Notes under the pieces: generated by a model
Seen by the model: the letters and a program-made list of their open reading frames with translations, nothing else
Database searches by the model: none
What the model was told of the DNA's origin: nothing
NCBI GenBank assembly: GCA_016617855.1
Contig: JAECUM010001877.1
Coordinates: 124,001 to 188,000 of the forward strand
Direction: 5' to 3'
Origin: Megalonaias nervosa
Taxonomy: Eukaryota; Mollusca; Bivalvia; Unionida; Unionidae
DNA length: 64,000 nucleotides
Shown: in pieces, positions 53,601 to 64,000 of the stretch
Position numbering within the stretch: position 1 is the first letter of the stretch
How the letters are laid out: each line of letters opens with the position of its first letter
Position numbers and translations under genes: made by a program

Positions 53601-56600
53601 CTAAAGACAAAAATTTTAACAACGTAGTGTGAATAGGCAACAACTTTTAATGTTTTTTAATGATATTCACATATAGCATATTGAGACAGATGTGCACGTC
53701 ATTTAAAGGACTCTTGCATTATATATGTATGGAAAAGTTGTGCAATGTGCCATTCAATGTGACTTGATGAGCCAAGGATTGAAATTTCCCTTTAAACAAA
53801 TTGCATCTTATACAGGAATAACAGTAACAACAAAAAATTCACAATCGTCATTTAAAGTACATACATCACTGTACACGCAAAGCATATCTACGAGTGTGAT
53901 TATATTTACTCAATTTATAGGCTGTATCTGACCAACTTATACCCATAACCCACAAAGCACACCCTCCCATGATGGTTACATTGATTAAACAATTACTTCC
54001 CACATCCCGTCAATTTTTAGTTTTCTTTCTCTTTGTTATTTCAATACATTTTACCTCCCATACACAGCCAAGAGTACTCCACCTCATGGGCTAACTGGTT
54101 ACAACTGGATTTACTGGATCAATACATCTTGCCTCCCAGTCAGTCACCTGGTGCTCACTATTATAACATGATACACTGTATCAATTTATCTTAGGGGGCA
54201 GAGGCCAGTTTTATGTACAAATTTAATGTCACATGCACCTGCCTAATATAAAAATTCATAAAAAAATAATACACGAGTGAGGTCAAAAAGGTCATTATTT
54301 TTGGATAGGTATTATGAAGCACAACATAATCATATCACACACTTGACCTGATAAGTTTCATGAAGTTCTTAGAATAAAATGTTTATGCACCCCAACCCCT
54401 ACTGTATACATGCATTTTTCACATCTGAAGGCCATTTTTAAACAGCATGTGGTGTTCACAGTGCAAACACAAGCCCTTTCCCTGGGTGATACTTTTGAAA
54501 AACATTGTCTACTAAATTGCTTGATGCAATTCAGAATAGTTGTCATCCAAGCCATTTTTGAGATATTCTACTAACCCTGAACCCATGTGTCTATTGCTAT
54601 GAGTGGCTAGCTCTACTTCCTAGCCAACTATTGGTATTTCAGTGGCTGCATACTGTGCAGTAACTATGGGAGGTGGACATGCCTCACATCAATTTCAAGA
54701 ACAACACAAGCCCGAATTAGTTATTACACAATCATAGCTCAAAAATTCACACCATACCCTTAAGAAATTTGCCAGGGGCCAATATGCAAACTGGTCCCTG
54801 CCACCTTACCTCTCACTGATAGTCAAAGTTAATCCCCCTTATTGACTGACTGGTTATAAGAGGACACACTTTCAACATAGGTACTGTGAGTAATTTAAGG
54901 AGAGTATACACAGACATGAACTTGTATAAATGTTAACAATAATAGCATCCATATTGTAAATACTTATCAACAAAATATTACTATGTAATATTTCAGTAAT
55001 TTAATAAATTGCATAAAAAAGCTAATAAATGGGTTTTTAAAAAAAAAATAATAATAATAATTTTAAACATTATTATAAACAATGAAACATTCAGCTTCTG
55101 TACAAAAGACTAAATTCAATTAAATCCAAATCATTTTAAATAACTGCTATAGATCCTGGCTTAAAATTAATGTTGTTGTGCCATACTATATTAGGCACAA
55201 CCTCCTGCCACATATAAGTATTTTAAATTTATTTTAAAAAATATTTAGAACAGTAATCTCTTCTTGTTGGATTATTTTCTGAGATGCCCCCACCCCCACT
55301 CCCCACCTGAATTTAAAAAAAATCCAACTGTTTTTTTTTTAAAGATGCAAAATCCTGCATTTTGAGCATATTTGAGACAAATTTTTGACCAAAAATTACT
55401 AGAAAAAGAGGCACTTTTTTCTCCAGACTTAATTATTTCCAGTTATTTGTATAAAATATTCTAACACAGCACCAGAAGCAACATTGTTGGTGCAGGTATG
55501 TTCATAATAATTTTATTTGTTATGGAAACTTTAATATGAAGGTACAAAGTAATTAAATCACATTTTTTATTTCATATGAAATAATGAAGTAACTGCTGTC
55601 CCAAAAAAAGCAAGGAAATGAACCACATATGGATTGGGTAAACTTTTCTGGATGGATTTTATAGACAATGTTCAAACTTGTGTTGCTTAAACTGACTTCT
55701 GCAGTAGGTCTACTGTATATAATTTTACAAATGTGTCTTTGGAATCGGCAGTTGTTGGAAAAAGTCTTTAACTGACTGTTGGCTTCGAACTGTCTTTTTT
55801 CTTGGGCTCGATGCTTCATCAAATCAATCAAGCATTCATGATCAAATCACATAAAATACTGATAGAGCAATAAATTCATCAGCAATAGCTATAAAATATC
55901 AACTCCAGGAATGGTTCAGAATTGTCCTACAAATACCATTTCAAAATAAAAAGCAAAACAGACTTGACCAAGTTTATTTTGCAGAAAATTTTATCTTTGA
56001 AAATGTAAAACAGTTAACAGAGAAATTATGACTTTAATAACATGTTAATATTAGGTAGAAAATGACTACGAAATTGCATGGAACAATCAGACAAATATGC
56101 TGACTTCAGACTATACCAGTAAGTGCATGTATAAATGTGTAGAAATGTCTATCTATAAATAGAAGAATAATTTCAATAGTCTACTGTTTTTCTATTCTCC
56201 ATCAACACATGGAATGCCAAATGCTTTTCTAGAATATCCAATTGCTAAATTTTTAGTTAGTAAGTAAATATATATGTATACTGATCAATAATTTCTGTCT
56301 CTAATGAAATGGAAAACGAAGATTGCAAACAGATACCAATTGTTTTCCAGAATACAAGCATTTTATTTTTAGAAACATAAGAGATATAAAAACCTTTTAA
56401 AATCTCAGTTTGGTTTGTTTTTCTCTTATATTTTGTGTTAGGTTGGTTCATTGCTTAGAATTTAAAAAATCTTGCAATCTGAACTGTCCAAGAAACAGTT
56501 TGAAACAGTCAATTTGGCTGCTGGCCAGTTCTTAATGAAAACCCAGATGTTTAACTGTAGTTCAAAATCTATGCTTTAGTTAGAATCATGTTTGAAGGAA

Positions 56601-57773
56601 CCTAAAAGTATATTTTAATACCCATCAGGACATATGGCAGTACTGCACCCTGAGTGCAAGATCACAGGCTTCCCACAATTTACTGTCCTATATTCACAAA
56701 ATGTCGACACCAGTGACCCTTTGGGCATGGTTTTTTGTTAGGGAATAATAAAAAAATCCACCTGACAGTTGAGTTAAAATCATAAATCAATGAATGAAAT
56801 GAGCAAGTTTTGTGCATTTATTTTACATCCTTAATGCTTTTTGTTTTTAAAATCGATGGGTGGGGGAAAGCTGCTGGTTGGGTAGGTGGAATCTATAGTG
56901 TCTCATCAAAGTTTGGCTCATTCACTGCTGGCACCAAGTGGATTAACAGCCAGTTTTAGGCAATTTATACCAGACTCAATCAGTGGGTTTCAGTCACTTG
57001 CTTGTGTATATGTATGCAACTGAGGTGTGGAAAATGAATGTAGCCCTGAAAATCAGATTTCCAAAAAGTAGCTTGTCTTTTTATACTCGATTTTGTTATG
57101 CAGCATTGTATAACCAATATCTAAGTAGAATCATCAACACTATTTGCATTCATCCACTGAAGTTTTGGCATTATTTTGCAAATACCGTGATTTCCATACA
57201 AAAATTCTTGTTTGATGCTTCACTTTTACAAAATCTGTGATGCAGATAGCTATCAACATGTTCTCATTTGGACAATTCTTTGCTATAAAATGGAATTAAG
57301 GTTCCTGCTTTGATTTTAAACACCAACAACAGCAGCACATCAATGAAAACTGGACGGAGGCCTCATGGGCTACTGGTAAAAAAAATCCATTAGCCCAACT
57401 GAGTCCTGAGTAAGCTTTATAATATTGCACTACTTGAACACTTCTTTGTCCTTGTTCATAAGATCATTAGTATTTATTCTTCACTGAGAAAAAAATATTT
57501 ACAGCTTTATTTTGGGAAAATATGTGCAGGTCATATTACGTGATAGTGATGCAGGCTACCTGAAATCCACATATGGTATCCCTGGCTCAGAATTCTGGTA
57601 GTCCCTGGGGTCCTAGCTCATGATTTTGTATTACATACATTTTAGTGGAAAATACTGTGAGCATGGTATTTTGATGAATCTGCAAAAATTGTGTACATGC
57701 AAACATTTACACTATTTACATTTGTAAAAGATAAATGAATATATTTCTTTCTTTCCATTTTTGATTAACTTAC
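53601..57773 (-). other. Intron between exons at 57.8 and 53.5 kb
   Basis: About 4.2 kb of AT-rich sequence, with A/T runs and a repeat copy at 56.78-56.87 kb that is shared with 60.3-60.87 kb. No coding exon seen. Confidence 0.5.
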
Positions 57774-57890
57774 TTGCTATAACTGGTTGTGAACTGGGTA
57801 ACCTGTAAACTGTCTGCTGATGCTGGTTTGAATTAGACTGGGTCATCTGTCCATTTGTAGATGCCTGGATAGGAATAGCGATAGGAGTTC
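57774..57890 (-). CDS. 117-bp internal exon of host Q/S-rich protein gene (tentatively SRF-like)
   Basis: The acceptor TTGTCTTTTTCCAG and strong donor GTAAGT border 117 bp that encode TPIAIPIQASTNGQMTQSNS and then NQHQQTVYRLPSSQPVIA. It begins with two bases of a split codon and leaves one base, which joins correctly to the exon at 53439-53600. At least one more exon must lie upstream, in the last 6 kb or outside the window. Confidence 0.65.
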
Positions 57891-59039
57891 CTGGAAAAAG
57901 ACAACACTAGATTACCTACAGTGACAAAATATTATTCTCTAGAACCATACAGATGGGCTCTTGAGAATACTATAATAACCACAAATAATTTTTAGAAGGG
58001 CCACTGTCAATATCCAAAGTAATTTTGAATAGAGTTATAATGCTGAGAGATATGGCTCATGCAATTTTCTTCATGGCCAATAAAATTTCAAATGGACAAT
58101 TTTTTCTCTCAATAAATGACTTTACACTTGTTTGTGCACATGCCCAGGGTCCTTCAAGTGGTGAATGAACTTTTAAGATTTAACTCAAGAGGGCAAACCT
58201 ATCAACTATTCTGGAGAATGTACTAGTGAAAACAAATGATACTCTACAATATCTTAAACCTTACATTTAAAACATTAATACTTTATACTTCAAGCAAAAA
58301 GTACAATAATACCGATTCTCAATTTATCACAACAAAAGATACCAAAGACATTTTTAACCAAGACAGCTATTTATTATGTCACCTGGGAATGATTAGTTTG
58401 AATTATGTTGTTGTTCTCTTATCACTGCATACAATCAACATAAAAGGACAAAATACACAAAACTGCATGTTTTGTTCCGAGTCGGTGGAAAGAATAATCT
58501 GCTATGGCGCAGCTATAAGCAATATCAATGATTTTTTACCCATGACTCAGTACAAAATGCGAATGCAGTTTTGTATTTATTACATACAACCATTTTTTAT
58601 TCATTCAAAGTATTTTCAGCTTTACTGTATGAATGAAATTCAAAATGAACTTGGATTCATAAAAGTTTAATTCTAAGTCTAAAAATATCTATGTGCAAAT
58701 ATCAAAGAAGGCATCAAAGTATTTAAAATCTGGGTGTGTGATATAGAAAAAGACTGAGCAGCTGTATCAAACACCACATCAAGCATATAAGATTAAATGG
58801 GGATGTAATAAAAACCTAATAGATTAAATAAAATTAACTTGCTTAATATTGTCTCCTAGTCCTCCAATTAGTAGTCTATCTTGATCATTGCTAGTACAGA
58901 TCAGAGATTGGGAATTTCTGTGGGAATAGGAGATACTGAATGTAGCTGTTTCTTATCCAGAAACCAACTCATAGTTAACTATTGAACTGTAAACAAAACT
59001 TTCCCACTGACAAAGTATCAATCTTGCCCCTTGTCCTCA

Positions 59040-59096
59040 AAAACCGCATCCAAGATGGACACTCTAACCACTACGCCACCAGAGCAGTCTAATACC
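59040..59096 (-). mobile_element. Truncated tRNA-derived SINE remnant
   Basis: The minus strand has an A-box-like TGGCGTAGTGGTTAGAGTGT followed by CATCTTGGATGCGG, as in the SINE at 23.4 kb, but no B-box remains. Confidence 0.4.
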
Positions 59097-60284
59097 AAAT
59101 ATCAGAGTCCAAAAGTGAAATACACAATTAATACAAGGACTGGAAGAAAAAGACTGAAATGTGTTAGTTTGTGTGTTTTGTGTTAATAAATACATGTTTG
59201 ACCCTATAAAAGGGTTAAAGACAGCAATAAATGCAAATTTCATTGAGCATCCTCACATGTACTTGCATGTCAGCAAAGCAAAAACAAGGAAGATATTCCA
59301 TGTATTGGCTATCACTAAGCAGCAAGACCGGAATTATATTCTTGTCTTCTAAAGACATCCAATTAGAGGAGGGAATATTAAGTTTGGACAAAAACATAGC
59401 ATCCTGAAAAAGGAACGCAAAGCGTTAGTTGCAGGTAACTGTTATTAAAACAGTCAAGTTCAATAGAGTGTGCTCTGTATGAAAACAATGGCAGTTTGTT
59501 GTTTTGATCTTTAAGAATTAGATTATATAACCAACAGAGAATAAGCCAATCTATATTTTGATTATAAAAAATAGGACTGTTGAGACAGGAAAGAGCTTTA
59601 GATAGATGCCTCAGCAATTTTAATCCTGAACATATCCACATAAAAAAATTGCCAAAGCTGTAACATAATACCCATAGTTCAAGCATTACATATTTTCTTT
59701 ACTATTAAGTGTTACTTGGGATCAGAATGTTGCTTGGACATGCACGTCTTGAACTGAATGATTTATTATGCTGCATATTCAAAATTATGATATCATAAAT
59801 TCGAATATGGAGATAGTACATTAATCCATCTCTGCTATCATATATTTTTTAAGGCATCATGAATTCAGATATATAATATCACTATTCTGAATTTATGATA
59901 TCATAAATCTACTGGCATAATTTCAATATCAAACTTATACATTCGGTGTCACATGTGCCTAGTAACCTGATATCCACAATCTTACTTAGTGAATGCATTC
60001 ACTTCATGTTGGTTAGTTGAAATGAGTTGTTATTGTTATATGCAATGATCATAAACTGATAAATGTTCTGACTGTGGTTTCTTTACATCTGTTGATTTTT
60101 ATCAACACAGATTTTTGGTCTATGATATATTCTTACATGAATACTACTAAAACATGCAAAGCAAAGCTATGAGCTAAAATATATGTGCCTTTTCTATCCT
60201 TGCTTGGAAGAAAGAAACACAAGTCAATTTTACACAGATATACACCATATTATTAGCATACCCACCCTTTTGTAGGTACCTCCC

Positions 60285-60870
60285 AACATATTTAAAAAAC
60301 AAAAAGCATCAAGGATATAAAAAAATGCACAAATCCTCATCATTTCATTCACTGATTTATAATTCTAACCTGATTGTTGCGAAGGGGTCCCTAACACTGT
60401 CAAATTAATGGTGTTTTAATGAAAACAGAAGGTCCTGATGTAAACAAGCATACCCTCTACTCGCTGTCCATTTCTGGTGTCTAGAATAGTCTATTTCAGT
60501 AAAAACTGTGCCATCTGCATCCAATATTTGCAATGTCTAGTTTTAACAGAAATTGAACAAAGAAACAGGAGGAACTCTTTTATACATGTATTCAAAGAGA
60601 AGTAAAGCCAAAATTTCCGTAAATATTGGGATTTTCAAAGATAGTGAACTACATCATATTTGTTGCTTGAAAAAAATAGAGTTGCCCAAGTGAATATGGT
60701 GACTGTGTTGCTAAAGAAACTCAGGTTTGATTCAAAATGACACCAAGCTGACAGTGTTTGGGACCCCCTGGTGACAATCAGGTTAGAACATATACATTAA
60801 TGAAAAATTAAATTACTAAGTTTTGTGCCTTTTTTTATCCTTGATGCCTTTTGTTTTTAAAATCAGTACA
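60285..60870. mobile_element. Foldback element with ~110-bp inverted arms
   Basis: Left-arm words AAACAAAAAGCATCAAGGAT and TTCTAACCTGATTGTTGCGA reappear inverted near 60835-60860 and 60775-60790 at the right. GGGTCCC and AACACTGTCA continue the arms inward. A third, partial copy lies at 56780-56870. No ORF. Confidence 0.75.
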
Positions 60871-61359
60871 GGGGGTATGAACAAATGAGATGGTGTGAGA
60901 ATACTATAGATGGCAACATCTTAACAATAAATGAAGTTCACCATTGTTAGTTAGCTTTAAAAATTTGTAATGATAAAATTCACACAAGAGCTCTAGATAA
61001 GAATTCTATAAATTTGGCATTTACTCCATTTGTTTGGAATTGCATCTTTTTAAATTCAGTGGGGTATGTTGTAAATGCTGCAAACCTGCAAGATAGAATT
61101 TGCACTTAAGTCTTGAACATCAAGGCCTTAATCCTGCATACATAAGTACGTCAAATGATTTAGTGACTAATTAAGTTTGATTATATGGCTCAATTTGAGT
61201 GAATGTTCTTGCAGTGAGCAAATACTATAATTTCAAAGAGAACAGAATACCTGGAACTTGAACCAACAGCAAACTTTACATTGTTTGAATACGACATCAT
61301 ACAACACTGACTATGCTTAAATCTGCAGCTAATCATTCTGAAAACTTTTTGCACCCATG

Positions 61360-62460
61360 GCACACATCCAGGTATTCTATTTATGGCTGATATATCACCT
61401 GCAGCAAGACCATGGCCCACTTCTGGGTATTATATGTCTGGCTAATACATCACCTATTGCAAGCCCATGGGATATTTATAGGTATTCTATGTATAGCTAA
61501 TATGTCACCTACACGAAGACCATGGCCCGCTTCTGGGTATTCTACGTGTGGCTAATACATCATCTACAGCAACCTCATGGCCCACTTCTGGGTATTCTAT
61601 GTGTGGCTAATAAATCACCTACAGCAAGCCCATGGGCTACTTCTGGGTATTCTATGTGTGGCTAATAAATCACCTGCACCATGACCATGGCCCACTTTTG
61701 GGTATTCTATGTATGGCTAATGTGTCAACTGCAGCAAGCCCAGGGTCAACTTTTGGGTCTTCTATGTGTGGCTAATACATCACCCACTGCAAGACCATGG
61801 CCCACTTCTGGGTATTCTATGTATGGCTAATACATCACAGCAAGACCATGGCCCACTTCTGGGTATTCTATACATGACTAATACATCACCTGCAGCAAGA
61901 CTATGGCCCTCCTCTGGGTATTCTACATATGGCTAATACATCACCTGCAGCAAGCCCATGGCCAATTTCTGGGTATTCTATGTGTGGCTAATACATCATC
62001 TGCACCATGACCATGGCTGACTTCTGGGTATTCTATGTATGGCTAATATGTCAACTGCAGCAAGCCCAGGGTCCACTTCTGGGTCTTCTATAAGTGGCTA
62101 TTACATCACCTACTGCAAGACCGTGGCCCACTTCTGGGTGTTCTATACATGACTAATACATCACCTACTGCAAGACCATGGTCCACTTCTGGGTATTCTA
62201 TGTATGGCTAATACATCACCTGCAGCAAGACTATGGCCCTCCTCTGGGAATTCTACATATGGCTAATACATCACCTGAAGCAAGCCCATGGCCCATTTCT
62301 GGGTATTCTAGGTATGGATAATATATCACAGCAAGACCATGGCCCACTTCTGGGTATTCTATACATGACTAATAAATCACCTGCAGCAAGACCATGGCCC
62401 ACTTTGTGTATTCTATGCATGGCTATTATATCACCTGCAGCAAGACCATAGTCCACAAGT
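61360..62460. repeat. ~55-bp minisatellite, about 20 copies
   Basis: Units of AGCAAGACCATGGCCCACTT, CTGGGTATTCTATGTATGGC and TAATACATCACCTGC with substitutions. CCATGG and GGGTATTCTA are best conserved. Open frames on both strands here (e.g. 62233-62451) are by-products of the repeat. Confidence 0.95.
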
Positions 62461-62949
62461 GGGCTGCAACCCTTAGTTTGAAAACATATGGCTGGAGCAA
62501 TATATAACAACTTTAGACTAAATACACAAATTTAAAATGTTTTGCTTAATTTTAATCCATAAAAAACTCATCAGGAATTTTAAGTTAATCAGTCTACATT
62601 CTTTATGCAAATCACTGCTTATCTAGAGCTCTGCATAATAAAGACATGTGGAAAAATGAAAACAAGTTAATTAGCTGTAACTCCACTTTAGCATTTATAG
62701 TAAATCCAGTATTTATTTTAAAATGTCCAAGTAATACACGTGATCTCAAAGTTAAAACAATCAGGACTGGTTATGTTTATTTCAACATCTCATTTAACAT
62801 CACCAGTTAACAAGTTTGGAGCATTGTATGTCTGCCCAGTGTTTAATGGTCCTCTATGTTGGCACTAGTAGGTCATGGCTGACTGGAGATTATTGCTCAA
62901 TGATTTTCAATGACCTAGACCTTTCATTAAGGTATGTGGTCTTGACCTA

Positions 62950-63640
62950 GACCTAATGTGCTGCAATCATTATTTGCTCTTTAGACTTGCCATGATCATG
63001 ACTTCTGACCTTTAGACCCCAGAATTGAGAGGTTTTGGACCACCCTAGGTGCAAGCCATACCCAATGTTTGGTCAAAGAACTCACTTTAAAACAAAATTT
63101 GTTCTGCAGAACCCATTTTTCTTTGAAGCACAATAACCATGACTTTTAGACCCAAAAATCAAAAGGCCTATTCCACACATTAAGCGCAAGCCCTTCACAA
63201 ACATTGGTAAAAGGTACATGGCTTAGAATTAAAGTTATTATCAAAAACTGTTTATCTTCTTTCACACATAGTGACCTCAACCTTTGACCTTTTAACCCCC
63301 AAATAAATGGGGTTTTTTTAACTAGCACGTCATTCATCCACAAACTCAATAGAAGGTAAACAGTCAAAGAACTGAAATCAGAGTACAGAAACTATGACCA
63401 TTATCCTTTAGATCCCAAAATCAACAGTTTCTTCCTTACCCCAAGTGCAAGCTATCCACAAAATTTGGTCCATTCTGTGATACAGAACAAACACTCTCTT
63501 GCAAAAACCATTTTAACTTGTTTCAATCAAAAAGACCTTGACCTTTGATATTATGACCCCAAAATCAATAGTTTTATTTCTTACCCCAATTGCTAGCCAT
63601 CCACAAAATTTGGTCCAGGTCTCTGACTTTGTCCTCACCT
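62950..63640. repeat. Degenerate ~150-bp repeat with TGACCT half-sites
   Basis: Four to five diverged units, each with a GACCTTTGACCT-like word, then GACCCCAAAATCAATAG-like sequence, then CCCCAAGTGCAAGC and ATCCACAAAATTTGGTC. Such repeats are common in bivalve DNA. The TGACCT words are nuclear-receptor-type half-sites by sequence; any function is speculative. Confidence 0.65.
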
Positions 63641-64000
63641 AAAAGCAGCAAAAATCAATGTTGCAAATACTGCAAAATTATGTTCCCATATCACTGCTTT
63701 GATTACCAAAAAATCCCCCAAAATAATATTTGATCTTGACAATTCAAAAAGTCCCCAACAAATCCTCTCACTTTTCAGAGTTAATTCAATGAAATCAGAA
63801 CCTTCCATCCTGGTCATATCAATGATTATAACAAGGCTGGAGCTGTTATTGCAAGACCGCAATGGTGCCACCTCAAGCCTCCATTTTGAAAGCTGAAAGT
63901 ACAGTGATCCTAAAATCTTTGTAGTACAATGAAAAACTCAAATTTCATCATCTTTTTAGATTCCCTTTCCCTATCGAAAGCCTTGCAAAATGTAAAACTT

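Larger units (their letters stand above)
57891..64000. other. Upstream intron or flank of the host gene, repeat-rich
   Basis: Contains a tRNA-like remnant (59.04-59.09 kb), a foldback element (60285-60870), a ~55-bp minisatellite (61360-62460) and degenerate TGACCT-containing repeats (62950-63640). No further exon recognised. Confidence 0.45.

Noticed and set aside
58236..58670. Plus-strand ORF of 144 codons
   Set aside because: Long for chance in AT-rich DNA but with no motif, poor composition, and lying in the host gene's intron or flank on the opposite strand.

Overview
The window looks like animal nuclear DNA, most likely from a mollusc and probably a bivalve. The grounds are the tRNA-derived SINE at 23160-23430, Ty3/Gypsy LTR retrotransposons of the INT-before-RT (Gmr1-like) type, AT-rich introns with GT-AG exons, abundant MITEs and minisatellites, and recurrent short motifs such as GGGAGATAAC. 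No bacterial operon features occur. The host assignment is inference; no ribosomal or mitochondrial marker is present.

Region 1 (1 to about 15.4 kb) is one Polinton/Maverick (adintovirus-like) element, cut by the left window edge. Minus-strand genes at the left are an unknown ORF running off the edge and a phage-tail-fibre-like repeat protein with a discoidin-like tail. Then, on the plus strand, come the packaging ATPase, a coiled-coil protein, the minor (penton-like) capsid protein, a small basic/amphipathic protein, the intact double-jelly-roll major capsid protein, two more small basic or hydrophobic virion-like proteins, an adenain-type cysteine protease, a small zinc-ribbon protein, a parvovirus-type phospholipase A2 domain abutting a chromodomain integrase, and the protein-primed family B DNA polymerase followed by an intact unknown ORF. 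Two short hypothetical genes and a broken two-module HNH endonuclease lie between integrase and polymerase. The capsid proteins and the integrase core are open. The polymerase has seven in-frame stops and about five frameshifts, and many other genes carry single frameshifts, so this copy is a fossil or partly misassembled relic of a virus-like transposon.

Region 2 (15.4-23.5 kb) is repeat-rich and has no convincing host gene: about five copies of a ~53-bp motif, a foldback MITE (16443-16631), a ~22-bp AT-rich satellite (16632-17815), a ~39-bp repeat, a 61-65-bp-arm palindrome (20303-20438), a Gypsy protease relic (20805-21045), and a SINE with a (TG)n tract.

Region 3 (23476-35855) is a tandem array LTR-internal-LTR-internal-LTR on the minus strand: two related Ty3/Gypsy copies sharing the central LTR. 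The pol order is protease-integrase-RT-RNase H, as in Gmr1-like elements. Both copies carry the same internal collapse of the integrase core.

Region 4 (35.9-64 kb) is mostly intronic. Four minus-strand exons (57774-57890, 53439-53600, 45654-45709, 38076-38159) join in phase into a Gln/Ser/Thr/Pro-rich C-terminus ending in a stop codon, tentatively an SRF-like transcription factor tail. The introns hold a hAT MITE with a perfect 8-bp target duplication, two elements with pogo/Tc1-like ends, a foldback element with ~110-bp arms, minisatellites, a degraded YR/DIRS-like retroelement relic and tRNA-derived SINE remnants.
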